NCBI GenBank assembly: GCA_902610315.1
Contig: CACLVA010000006.1
Span: 16,706 to 80,705, forward strand
Direction of reading: 5' to 3'
DNA: 64,000 nt
Source of the DNA: an uncultured Pelagibacteraceae bacterium
GTDB lineage: Bacteria; Pseudomonadota; Alphaproteobacteria; Pelagibacterales; Pelagibacteraceae
A program made the position numbers and the translations under genes. A model generated the notes under the pieces. That model was given only the letters and a program-made list of their open reading frames with translations. It searched no databases and was not told the origin of the DNA. The first letter of the stretch is position 1. Every line of letters starts with the position of its first letter. This document shows, piece after piece, positions 31,445 to 40,148 of this stretch.

Positions 31445-31655
31445 AATTAAAACAAAAAATAATATTATTATATTTTCTGAATATTTTATGAAAAAAAGAA
31501 TTATTAAAGAAGGTAAAATCTACAATAATAAAATAGTTGGAGAATGTTGTGAATGTGGTGGAAATGGAATTATTTTTGACCCTCACATAGATATGGTCTG
31601 CATAGGTTGTGATGGAACAGGTATAACTTACTTTGGTGAAGTAAATATAAATTGA
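31434..31655 (+). CDS. Small DnaJ-type zinc-finger protein
   Basis: 73 aa with CCECGGNGIIFD and VCIGCDGTG: two CxxCxGxG-like knuckles as in the DnaJ central domain, making one zinc site. An internal start (MKKRIIKEGKIYNN, 31488) is also possible. Overlaps the previous ORF by 11 nt. Stand-alone knuckles of this kind are common in phage and mobile DNA. Role unknown. Confidence 0.6.
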   Translation: MKNKIKTKNNIIIFSEYFMKKRIIKEGKIYNNKIVGECCECGGNGIIFDPHIDMVCIGCDGTGITYFGEVNIN

Positions 31656-31687
31656 AATTTAATTATAGGAGTATAACGTAAAGAATC

Positions 31688-32740
31688 ATGGATATTTTAT
31701 TAATAATTTTAGTTTTAGCAGTATTAGTTCTTAATGTAATTTTTTTAATAAAACTCAAAAAAGAACCAAAAAAAGAGGATAATGAGTTAGAAAAAATTAA
31801 ACAAAATTTTGACGGCCTAAAAGACTCTCTAAACCAATCTTTCAATGAAATGAGCAAAGAAGTTGCTAAAGATATGACTGGAACTTTGACACGTGTTGAT
31901 GAAAAAGTAGCATCTTTTAATGACCAAGTTAAAGAAATACAAACAACTCAAAATAATTTCAGTAGAATACTTGCGGGGGTAAAACAGTACGGTGGACTTA
32001 GTGAATTTTCGCTCGCAACGTTGCTACAAGATTTATTACCCGCATCACAATATATAGCAAATGCAAAAATGAAACCTGATGAGACTAGGGATTTGGTAGA
32101 ATTTGCTGTTAAACTCCAAAACGATGTCCTTTGTCCCATAGACAGTCATTGGCCAATTGAAAAATATAAAGCGGTTGATGAAGCTTTTCAAAATAAGGAT
32201 AAAGAGGCTCTTGTATCTGCGAGACACGAACTTGCTTCAGCATTTAGAACTAAATCAAAAACTGTTAACCAAAAGTACATTAATCCTCCAGTTACATGTG
32301 ATTTCGCAATAATCTTTGTACCAACCGAAGGTCTTTATGCTGAACTTGTAAGCTATAGAGATCCTAAAACAAAAGAATTGTTAATTGAAGAATTGAGAAA
32401 GAAGTACAAAGTTACTATTGCTGGACCAAATACAATTTGTGCAATTATTCAATCTTTTCATCTTGGGTTCACCAGTCTTAAAATACAAAAAAATGCTACT
32501 CAAATATTTAATGATCTTAATACTATTTCTACGCGATTTTCGAAACATTTCGATAATGTCTTTGTGTTAAGAAAAAAATTAGAAGAAGCCATGTCGGTAG
32601 TTGATAGTTTTGGAAAAGACGCAAGATCAATATTTCGGTCACTTGAACATATTAAAAATAAAGATGATGATGATCCAGACCCAAGTTCACCATCCCCACT
32701 TGGTTCATACGGACAAGTAGATAAAAGAAAAGTATCCTGA
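31688..32740 (+). CDS. rmuC: RmuC-family DNA recombination protein
   Basis: 350 aa: N-terminal TM helix (about 3-22), coiled-coil to about 90, then the RmuC nuclease-like domain with DFAIIFVPTEGLYAELV and KKYKVTIAGPNTICAIIQSFHLGF, both family hallmarks. The segment usually read as IDSK in the presumed active site is PIDSHW here, so catalytic competence is uncertain. RmuC limits inversions and processes aberrant DNA ends in E. coli. It starts a three-gene nuclease run. Confidence 0.82.
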   Translation: MDILLIILVLAVLVLNVIFLIKLKKEPKKEDNELEKIKQNFDGLKDSLNQSFNEMSKEVAKDMTGTLTRVDEKVASFNDQVKEIQTTQNNFSRILAGVKQYGGLSEFSLATLLQDLLPASQYIANAKMKPDETRDLVEFAVKLQNDVLCPIDSHWPIEKYKAVDEAFQNKDKEALVSARHELASAFRTKSKTVNQKYINPPVTCDFAIIFVPTEGLYAELVSYRDPKTKELLIEELRKKYKVTIAGPNTICAIIQSFHLGFTSLKIQKNATQIFNDLNTISTRFSKHFDNVFVLRKKLEEAMSVVDSFGKDARSIFRSLEHIKNKDDDDPDPSSPSPLGSYGQVDKRKVS

Positions 32741-32753
32741 TAAAATATTATGA

Positions 32754-33437
32754 ATGAAATGGAATAATAAATTTGATTACCCAAAATCTACTAGATCTTT
32801 GGTTAATGGTTCAAGACACTACTCTTTAGACGGATCAAGCTTACCATCTGTTACAACAATTTTGTCAGCCACTAAAAGTGAAGAAGACAAAGCTGCCATT
32901 CTTGCTTGGAAACAAAGGGTAGGGAATGTTGAAGCAGAGAGAATTAAGAAAGAGGCCTCAGCTAGAGGAAGTTCTATGCACTCTTATATTGAACAGTTTT
33001 TATACGGAAAATTAAATCAAGAACTATTAGAGGACAATAACAAATCTAAAAAAATGGCAGAAGAAATTATTGATAATGGTTTAAAAAATAAATTGCTAGA
33101 GATTTGGGGGTCTGAAGCTACAATATATTATCCTGGTAAATACGCAGGTACAGCAGACTGTATAGGAGTTTATGAAGGCAAAGAATCTATTTTAGACTTT
33201 AAACAGAGCAATAAACCAAAAAAAGAGGAATACATAGAGGATTACTTTTTACAAATTGGAGCTTATTCTTTAGCCCACAATACTGTTTATAATTCAAATA
33301 TCACCCAAGGTGTAATTTTACTATGTACTGTAGATAGATTATTTCAGGATTTTAAAATTGAAGGTAATGAACTAATAAATTTTCAAAACAAGTTTCTTGA
33401 GAGAGTTGAAAAATTTTATCACTTAATCAACAAATAA
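32754..33437 (+). CDS. PD-(D/E)XK exonuclease, phage/RecB-like
   Basis: 227 aa. Motifs of the RecB/Exo5/Cas4-type fold: ARGSSMHSYIEQFLYG (His motif), KYAGTADCIGVYEGKESILDFKQSNK (Asp ... Asp-x-Lys catalytic set), and DYFLQIGAYSLAHN (QxxxY). The N-terminal HYSLDGSSLPSVTTILS resembles exonucleases carried by marine phages. Starts 14 nt after rmuC. Probably degrades or trims DNA ends; could be phage-derived. Confidence 0.75.
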   Translation: MKWNNKFDYPKSTRSLVNGSRHYSLDGSSLPSVTTILSATKSEEDKAAILAWKQRVGNVEAERIKKEASARGSSMHSYIEQFLYGKLNQELLEDNNKSKKMAEEIIDNGLKNKLLEIWGSEATIYYPGKYAGTADCIGVYEGKESILDFKQSNKPKKEEYIEDYFLQIGAYSLAHNTVYNSNITQGVILLCTVDRLFQDFKIEGNELINFQNKFLERVEKFYHLINK

Positions 33438-33536
33438 TTATTTGACTTCGCTTGAGATTAATATATTAAAAAACTTACTTGCTACTTGTTTAGATGCGAG
33501 CCTTCATGCTTTCCAATTAGCATTAATTATTAAATT

Positions 33537-34967
33537 ATGAACATAGTAATTTGGGATATAGAATCTTCAAGCTCTAGCACTGACTTCGGAAGTATTATTG
33601 AAATTGGTGGAATCTTGGTAGATCAAAACTTAGCAGAAAAAGAAAGATTTAATTTAAGATGCAGGTTACCAGAGGGAGAAATTCCTCAATGTATGGCTCT
33701 TCTTGTTAACAAAACTGATGTTAACATGTTAACAAAAGCAAATCTAAGTCATTATCAAATGTTATCTCAAGTTGAGATGATTTTTAAAAAGTGGAGCCCG
33801 GCTATATTCTTAGGCTGGTCCAATATAGGTTTTGACGATGAAATGATCAGAAAAGAGTTCTTCAAAGGATTAAGATATCCATACATCACAAATTCATCCC
33901 CCAACAAAAGACATGATGGTTTAAATATTGCTCGAGGAGCGTTTGCTCTAGATAATAAAATTTTAAAAACTGAGATTAATGAAAAAGGAAACGCCGTGAT
34001 GAAATTAGAATCTTTAGCTAGGATGAACGGTTTTGAGACTAAAGGAGCTCATAGCGCCTTGTTTGATGCAGAACTGACCCATAAAGTTTTAGGTCTAATA
34101 AAGAATAAACAACAAGATACATGGGACAATTTTTTAAAGACTTCAAATAAGCTTGATACAGAAACAATAATAAAAAAAGAAAAGATTATTACTCTTAATG
34201 AGTACTTTTACGGAAAATCAAGACTTTATCTTTGTGCGCCTCTTCATCCAAAATTTTGCATTCATCCAATATATCAATGGGGACAGGCTGTTGATCTAAG
34301 AGTTGATGTCGAACCTCTCCTAAAAATGTCTATCAATGAACTAAAATCTGAGATGAAAAAAACACCAAAATTTTTAAGAACTATTAGGTCAAATAAAGCG
34401 CCAATAATAATAGGCAAAGAGTATGGTATGAAAGCTGAACCTTATAGCGCTATGGATATTTCTTTAATTAATAAAAGAGCAGAACTAGTAAACACTAATG
34501 AAAAATTTTCTGAGAATATCTTAACTGCATTAAGAGAAATTGCTGAAGAAAAAGAGCAATCAAAATCTCAAGAAGATATAGAACCAGAGGAAAGTATTTA
34601 TGTGAAATTTACGCCTAACAAAGATACTAATTTATTTCAAAAATGGCATGAAGCACCCTGGAATGATAAATTGAGATTGTTAGATAAATTTGAAGATGAA
34701 AGAATGGTAGGATTTGGAAAAAAAATCATATTTCAAGAAGCTCCTCATGTTTTACCAGAGTCTATGTTGAAAAAAATCAAGATGGAAATTGCTAAAAGAA
34801 TTCTAAGTGAAAAAAAGGAAAAATGGTGGACATGTAAAGAATTTTATCATGAGTGCGACAATCTCAGGGATAAATTTACTAATGAATCTAACGAGGAAAG
34901 TTTAAAATTTTTAGACCAACTTAATAATTATGTAATGTCAATTGAAAAAAAATATAAAAATATATGA
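33537..34967 (+). CDS. sbcB: Exodeoxyribonuclease I (SbcB-like)
   Basis: 3'-5' single-strand exonuclease of the DEDDh family, 476 aa, the same size as E. coli ExoI. Catalytic set: VIWDIESSS (D, E), GWSNIGFDDEMIRKEFF (D), and GAHSALFDAELTHKVL (His, D). The C-terminal half follows the ExoI SH3-like and helical extension (EAPWNDKLRLLDKFEDERM). It is separated by 99 nt from the exonuclease upstream. Confidence 0.85.
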   Translation: MNIVIWDIESSSSSTDFGSIIEIGGILVDQNLAEKERFNLRCRLPEGEIPQCMALLVNKTDVNMLTKANLSHYQMLSQVEMIFKKWSPAIFLGWSNIGFDDEMIRKEFFKGLRYPYITNSSPNKRHDGLNIARGAFALDNKILKTEINEKGNAVMKLESLARMNGFETKGAHSALFDAELTHKVLGLIKNKQQDTWDNFLKTSNKLDTETIIKKEKIITLNEYFYGKSRLYLCAPLHPKFCIHPIYQWGQAVDLRVDVEPLLKMSINELKSEMKKTPKFLRTIRSNKAPIIIGKEYGMKAEPYSAMDISLINKRAELVNTNEKFSENILTALREIAEEKEQSKSQEDIEPEESIYVKFTPNKDTNLFQKWHEAPWNDKLRLLDKFEDERMVGFGKKIIFQEAPHVLPESMLKKIKMEIAKRILSEKKEKWWTCKEFYHECDNLRDKFTNESNEESLKFLDQLNNYVMSIEKKYKNI

Positions 34968-35033
34968 TGTGGATAAAACAATTTAAATTATTTAAGAACT
35001 TGAATATAAAAAAAAATTTTATATAAAAAACAT

Positions 35034-35379
35034 ATGGCAACAGTAAATGTAACAGATGAAAATTTTGACGGAGAAGTCCTTAAGAACACCAAGCCTGTTC
35101 TAGTGGACTTCTGGTAGCCCTTAGGGGCTACAATTAAAATGCGCTGAATGGTGTGGTCCTTGCAAACAAATTGGACCTATTTTAGAGGAAATTTCAAATG
35201 AAATGTCCGAAGTAGTTATTGCCAAACATAATATTGATAATGAACCCAATACCCCTACTAAGTATGGAGTAAGAGGAATTCCTACTATGTTACTATTTTC
35301 TGGCGGCGAACTCAAAGCGACTAAAGTTGGAGCAACTACAAAATCTAATATCGTATCTTGGATTAAAGAAAATATTTAA
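35034..35379 (+). pseudogene. trxA: Thioredoxin interrupted by a 28-nt insertion
   Basis: Reads MATVNVTDENFDGEVL...VLVDFW, then TAG at 35115. The rest of thioredoxin resumes in a shifted frame at 35143 with AEWCGPCKQIGPILEE and runs intact to TAA (GIPTMLLFSGGE, VSWIKENI). Removing 35115-35142 restores a normal 105-aa thioredoxin. The insertion starts with hairpin TAGCCC-TTAG-GGGCTA right after the Trp codon. No other damage is seen. Recent mutation, assembly error or recoding are the options. It abuts convergent folC, as in other alphaproteobacteria. Confidence 0.88.
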
Positions 35380-36641
35380 TTAAGATTTAAAATCTCACCA
35401 GCCAAATAAAGGCTTCCAGCACATAAAAAAATAGAATTTTCATCTTTATTATTCAAAATTAAAGATTCTTCAATGCTTTCCGCAGTACGAATATTCTTAT
35501 TACCTAGTTTCTTTTTAAATTCTTCTTTAGAAATAGAACCTTCTTGATTAGGAATATCTATTAGAGTTATTGAGTTTACAGATTTCTCAAATTGATCAAC
35601 AAACTCTTTATGAGGCTTGTCATTCATCATCCCACAAATAAGATGAACTTTTTCGTTTTGCTGTTTAACCCATTGAGAAATTGAAATTGCTGAATTAATA
35701 TTATGTCCCCCGTCTATTATTAGCCTATTTTCACCTATTAAATTTTTTAATTTACCTGTTTTTATTTCTTCTAAACGTCCTTTTAATCTCATTTTTTTCA
35801 TACTATTTTTGATCTTAGCATCAGATATATTAAATATTTTTCTAGCAGCTGCTATTGAGGTGGTGATATTATAAATTTGGTGATCACCCATTAAATTTGG
35901 CTGAGGTAACATTATCTCTCCTAATTCATCCTGATAATGAATAAAATTATTTTCAGATTTTGTTACATTAAAGTCGTCACCAAAGAAATATTTTTTAGAT
36001 TTATTTTTTATTAAAGATTTTTTAATTTTTGTTTTTATTTCTGAATTCATTTGATTATTAATGAATATGTTGGATACCGGTAATGAGCTAGTTTTTTCAT
36101 AAATTACACCATCAATTGTTTTATTATCCAACCAATTTAAATGATCTAAGTGAATTACTCCTAAAAGGGTGAGCAAATTTTGTTTAAACACATTTGTGCT
36201 GTCAAATCTATGAAATAGACCAGCCTCTATAATATTTACATTTTCCTTAAAATTTTCAGCATATTTTATAAAGGCGCATGTCAATATTTCAAAAACTGTT
36301 GCATTATCATCTCCTAATATTCTATCAACATCTTCCAATAGAATAGCAAGATCGTTTTCACTTATTTCATTGTTATTAAAAACAAATCTTTCTGTATATG
36401 ATTGTAAATGTGGAGAGGTATATAAATTATACTTATAACTAGACTCTTTTAAAATAGTGCTTAGAGCTGTAGCCATAGAAGCTTTTGCATTCGTCCCAAC
36501 TACTGTTACAACATTATGCAACTTATTTTGTGGATTTCCCAATTTATTGAGTAAATTAAAGGTTCTGTCTAGTGAGAGATCAATCTTCTTACTATGACGC
36601 TTCTCTATTTTCGATATTATCTTCTGAAGTTTTGTCAGCAT
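35376..36641 (-). CDS. folC: Folylpolyglutamate synthase / dihydrofolate synthase
   Basis: Mur-ligase-like ATP-dependent enzyme adding glutamate to (dihydro)folate, 421 aa. ATP-binding loop reads VVGTNAKASMATAL, where GTNGKGS is usual; the Lys is kept but flanking glycines are Ala. TSPHLQSYTERF, LGVIHLDHLNWL and IIDGGHNINSA are canonical. The start overlaps the accD end by 50 nt and the stop overlaps trxA by 4 nt. Confidence 0.92.
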   Translation of the reverse strand: MLTKLQKIISKIEKRHSKKIDLSLDRTFNLLNKLGNPQNKLHNVVTVVGTNAKASMATALSTILKESSYKYNLYTSPHLQSYTERFVFNNNEISENDLAILLEDVDRILGDDNATVFEILTCAFIKYAENFKENVNIIEAGLFHRFDSTNVFKQNLLTLLGVIHLDHLNWLDNKTIDGVIYEKTSSLPVSNIFINNQMNSEIKTKIKKSLIKNKSKKYFFGDDFNVTKSENNFIHYQDELGEIMLPQPNLMGDHQIYNITTSIAAARKIFNISDAKIKNSMKKMRLKGRLEEIKTGKLKNLIGENRLIIDGGHNINSAISISQWVKQQNEKVHLICGMMNDKPHKEFVDQFEKSVNSITLIDIPNQEGSISKEEFKKKLGNKNIRTAESIEESLILNNKDENSIFLCAGSLYLAGEILNLN

Positions 36642-37524
36642 GCTCTATTTTTACCTCAGATTGCTTCTTTAGCAAGATAGATAACAATATACCAATTTTT
36701 TCTGGTAGATCTTTCCTTTGGATTATTGTGTCAACAAAACCACAGGCTTGAACGTGCTCTGATTTTTGAAAATTTTCTGGTAACTCCTCTTTAACAGTTC
36801 CCTCAATTACACGTCTTCCAGCAAAAGCTATCAAAGCGCCTGGCTCAGCAATTTGAATATCACCAAGCATTGCATATGAAGCTGTAATTCCACCAGCAAC
36901 AGGATCAGCAAATAAAACAATATAAGGAATTTTTTTAGCCTTTAACTCATTGATAGCAAGAGTTGTTCTTGTCATTTGGTTTAACGAAATAATTGATTCT
37001 TGCATTTTCATTCCACCACCTGTTGCAACTACCAACAATGGTTGATTATTTTCTATTGAATGCTGTGCAGCAAATAAAAAGGCCTCACCTTCCGCAGCAC
37101 CAATACTAGCCCCCATGTAATTAAAATCAGATGCAATAGCTGTTAATCTTATATTATTTATTGATCCATCCGCTACTACCATACTGCAACTTAAACCAGT
37201 TTTTTTTCTAGCACTTTTTAATCTGTCTTTATATGACTTGGTGTCGGTGAAATTTAAGGGATCATCCGGTGGCATGGGTGTTCTTAAGACTTCATAACCT
37301 TCACTACCAAACAATAAATCAAATCTTTGTTTAGGACTAATCCTAAAATGTTTATGACACGGACCTGGGCACACCCATAAATTTTCTTCTAAATCTTTTT
37401 TTAAAATTGGACCTTTGCAACAAGATGTCCAATCACTTTCTTCCATGTCTTTACGAGATGGTCTTTTTTTTAATAGTCTTTTAATTTTTTGTCCAAAATC
37501 TAATGTTTTTTTTAACCAGTTCAT
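36592..37524 (-). CDS. accD: Acetyl-CoA carboxylase carboxyltransferase subunit beta
   Basis: Forms the carboxyltransferase with AccA (encoded at 59.2 kb) for malonyl-CoA synthesis. 310 aa. Core: FNYMGASIGAAEGEAFLFA, VVATGGGMKMQESIISL, FADPVAGGITASYAMLGDIQIAEPGALIAFAGRRVIE. The N-terminal zinc ribbon is altered: WTSCCKGPIL and VCPGPCHKHFR instead of CxxC pairs. Lies in the usual trpA-accD-folC order, overlapping trpA by 4 nt. Confidence 0.95.
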   Translation of the reverse strand: MNWLKKTLDFGQKIKRLLKKRPSRKDMEESDWTSCCKGPILKKDLEENLWVCPGPCHKHFRISPKQRFDLLFGSEGYEVLRTPMPPDDPLNFTDTKSYKDRLKSARKKTGLSCSMVVADGSINNIRLTAIASDFNYMGASIGAAEGEAFLFAAQHSIENNQPLLVVATGGGMKMQESIISLNQMTRTTLAINELKAKKIPYIVLFADPVAGGITASYAMLGDIQIAEPGALIAFAGRRVIEGTVKEELPENFQKSEHVQACGFVDTIIQRKDLPEKIGILLSILLKKQSEVKIEHADKTSEDNIENREAS

Positions 37525-38321
37525 AAAATTTTATTCTTTAATTTTCTTACTAATCTACCTACATTTGTGACAGGATTTTGTCTATCTTTTAAACTCCTTG
37601 TTATTTCTCGACAAATTGTGCTTCCAACAACTAGACCGTCAGCAGATCTCAGATTCGAAATAGTTTTTTCGGTAATACCAAAACCTATTACAACATTTTT
37701 TGATGGTTTGATTTTTTTTATAACATTATAATTTTTAATGATTCTTTTTGCACTATATTTTAAAGCAGACCCTGTAGTTGATATAGTTGAAATCATATAA
37801 ATCATTTCATGTGAATATTTTATTATCTCTTTAATTCTTTTCAAAGTTGTAGTAGGGGCTATCAATTGAACGAAACAAATAGAATTTTTCTTACACAATT
37901 TGGCAAAATTTTTATTATCAGGAAATGATAAATCAACAACAATTAACCCATCAACACCAGACTCTTTACATTTTTGAATAAATTTTTTATCTCCATAATT
38001 AAATATCATTTGGTAGTAACCCATCAATATCATTGGTTTAGATGGTTTTAATTTCTTAAATCTTTTTACAAGTTTAAAAATATCATTTAATCGAATACCA
38101 TTTTGCAAGGCTCTGTAAGAACTATTTTGAATATCTTTGCCATCAGCTGTTGGACAATTGTGAGGTATTCCCCATTCTGCAATATCCAAATCTTTTGATA
38201 TTGAATTTAGTATTTGGAGAGATTTTTCCTTAGTATTATCACCGCAAACTGTATAGGATATTAACGCAGGTCTATTTTCTTTTTTTGCAATCTTAAAGGC
38301 ATTGTTAATTGAATTTTTCAT
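37521..38321 (-). CDS. trpA: Tryptophan synthase alpha chain
   Basis: Cleaves indole-glycerol phosphate to indole. TIM barrel of 266 aa. The catalytic Glu lies in DIAEWGIPHNCPTADGKDIQNSS, with the second acid in PTADG; LMGYYQMIFNYG and the phosphate loop GFGITE are present. The active-site segment diverges from the usual GVPFSDPLADG. Overlaps trpB by 4 nt. Confidence 0.93.
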   Translation of the reverse strand: MKNSINNAFKIAKKENRPALISYTVCGDNTKEKSLQILNSISKDLDIAEWGIPHNCPTADGKDIQNSSYRALQNGIRLNDIFKLVKRFKKLKPSKPMILMGYYQMIFNYGDKKFIQKCKESGVDGLIVVDLSFPDNKNFAKLCKKNSICFVQLIAPTTTLKRIKEIIKYSHEMIYMISTISTTGSALKYSAKRIIKNYNVIKKIKPSKNVVIGFGITEKTISNLRSADGLVVGSTICREITRSLKDRQNPVTNVGRLVRKLKNKIL

Positions 38322-39532
38322 TTGGGATAATATCCTAATTGTTCAATATAGATTTTTTTATCTTTGTAACCTTTTCCACAATTGTTGACCACAAGCACAT
38401 CACTCTTTTTCAATTTTGGAGCTAAACGAATACATTCACTCCATGCATGTGCTGGTTCTAAACTTGGTCTTATATCTTCTAGTTTAGTAATCAACTTGAA
38501 AGCGGCTAATGCTTCTTTATCTGAAGCACTCGTGTATCGTGCTCTCCCAGTGTCTTTAAGCAATCCATGCAGTGGACTTGAGCCAGGATAGTCCAAACCC
38601 GCACTTAGGGAATGTGTATCTGCGATTTGACCTTCTTTGTTAGTTAAACAATATTGTGCAGCTCCATGTAAAATAGCTACTTTTGCGTTCGTGGATAAAG
38701 GCGCAGCATACTTTGCCTCAACACCAACTAGTTCAACATGTTTTTTATCGTAGTCAATGAACTCATTCCAAAATCCTAGCGCGCTACTTCCTCCACCTAT
38801 TACATTGATTAATTTAAGTTTAGGTATTTCACCAAACTCCTTTATTAATTGTTTTTTTAATTCTCTTGAAATTTGAGAGGTTGACCATGCACAAATTTTT
38901 AAAAAAATATTGCAACCAATTGCTGAGCCTACCGCGAGATGTGTATTATCACAGTTTGAAACATAGTGGCGCATACACTCAGAAACAGCATCTACCAAAG
39001 TCTTTGAACCTGAGTCGACAGGTACAACTTCAGCACCCGCGTCACGCATGAATTTTACGTTAGGTGCTTGTCTAGAAATATCTTTTGTTCCCATAAAAAT
39101 TTTGCACTTTAAATTCATTTTTTTTGCTGCCATTGCAAGATTTTTTCCAAACATTCCGGCACCAGTATCGCCTGCTATGTAACGTTTACCACTTTCTTTA
39201 CAAATTAATGCGTTGACGGTTGCATGATACGCCTTGTGCGCATCACCGTTTATAGCAGACACGTCTTTACACCAAATTTGAGCTCCACCTAAATGTCTAG
39301 TTAAATTTTCTAATTTAAAAAAGGGTGTTTCACCTCCAAGATAATGTTTAAAATAATGATCCCTTTTTTTGAGAAATTTTCTATCTTTTCTCAATTTTTC
39401 AAAAAGCTTAGATAAATCCTCAATTGGCTTTCGCATTGTCTCTGCACAATAGTTTCCACCAAATTTATTTCCATAAAATCCAAACTTATCGTGCTGGTCA
39501 ATAAGAGGGGTCTTTTTCTTTAATTTAATCAT
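38318..39532 (-). CDS. trpB: Tryptophan synthase beta chain (divergent)
   Basis: PLP enzyme joining indole and serine. 404 aa. PLP lysine in SAINGDAHKAYHATVNALI, phosphate loop VIGGGSSALGFWNEF, and SAGLDYPGSSPLHG are recognisable. The segment normally AETGAGQHG, holding the catalytic Glu, is GDTGAGMFG here, i.e. Asp in that place; the C-terminal SGRGDKD is CGKGYKD. Position between trpF and trpA supports the assignment despite divergence. Confidence 0.9.
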   Translation of the reverse strand: MIKLKKKTPLIDQHDKFGFYGNKFGGNYCAETMRKPIEDLSKLFEKLRKDRKFLKKRDHYFKHYLGGETPFFKLENLTRHLGGAQIWCKDVSAINGDAHKAYHATVNALICKESGKRYIAGDTGAGMFGKNLAMAAKKMNLKCKIFMGTKDISRQAPNVKFMRDAGAEVVPVDSGSKTLVDAVSECMRHYVSNCDNTHLAVGSAIGCNIFLKICAWSTSQISRELKKQLIKEFGEIPKLKLINVIGGGSSALGFWNEFIDYDKKHVELVGVEAKYAAPLSTNAKVAILHGAAQYCLTNKEGQIADTHSLSAGLDYPGSSPLHGLLKDTGRARYTSASDKEALAAFKLITKLEDIRPSLEPAHAWSECIRLAPKLKKSDVLVVNNCGKGYKDKKIYIEQLGYYPK

Positions 39533-40148
39533 TTAATTTTTTAACGTTGTCTAAGAAAATTTTTACTTTAGAAATATCTTTTAATCCAGATGTCTCTACA
39601 CCCCCGGATATATCAATATAATTACAAATTTTCATAAACTTATCAAGATTATCGTTGTGTTTAATGTTTCCAGCTATCATCCTATTAATATTGTCTGGCA
39701 CATTTTCCATTAAAGTGTGGTCAAATTCTAATGATTTTTCATACCCTTTACCGTCAAATAATATTATATCAGAACAATCCTCGTATTTCTTATATTTGAT
39801 AATATCTTCTTTAGTCTCGACGGTAATTGCAGAAATTATCTTTTTGTTATATTTCTTTTTTATTGATTTTATTTCATCAGGTGTACAATCGTAAATTTGA
39901 AAATAATCGAAATTTAGATTTTGCATTTCATTTAAAATTAATTGATCGGGTTTAACTAGCACAGATACAAATTGAGATTTTTTATTATCAACTTTGAGAA
40001 GTTTCTGAAGAGAATTTATATCAACAAATCTTTTTGATTTTGGATAATTACATATAAAACCAATTAATTCAGGGGGATTTTTATAGTTTATTAAAAAATT
40101 TAATGTTTTACTATCAGATATGCCACAGATTTTACATTTAAGCTTCAT
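39525..40148 (-). CDS. trpF: Phosphoribosylanthranilate isomerase
   Basis: Tryptophan pathway TIM barrel, 207 aa. LKCKICGISDSKTLNFL has the catalytic Cys, IILFDGKGYEKSLEFDH the catalytic Asp region, and YIDISGGVETSGLKDISKVKIF the C-terminal phosphate loop. Overlaps trpB by 8 nt and pyrF by 4 nt. Confidence 0.92.
   Translation of the reverse strand: MKLKCKICGISDSKTLNFLINYKNPPELIGFICNYPKSKRFVDINSLQKLLKVDNKKSQFVSVLVKPDQLILNEMQNLNFDYFQIYDCTPDEIKSIKKKYNKKIISAITVETKEDIIKYKKYEDCSDIILFDGKGYEKSLEFDHTLMENVPDNINRMIAGNIKHNDNLDKFMKICNYIDISGGVETSGLKDISKVKIFLDNVKKLND

Noticed and set aside
39601-39615. Fourth copy of the island promoter motif (CCCCCGGATATAT)
   Set aside because: Lies inside trpF, differs in sequence and spacing, and points to no gene start.
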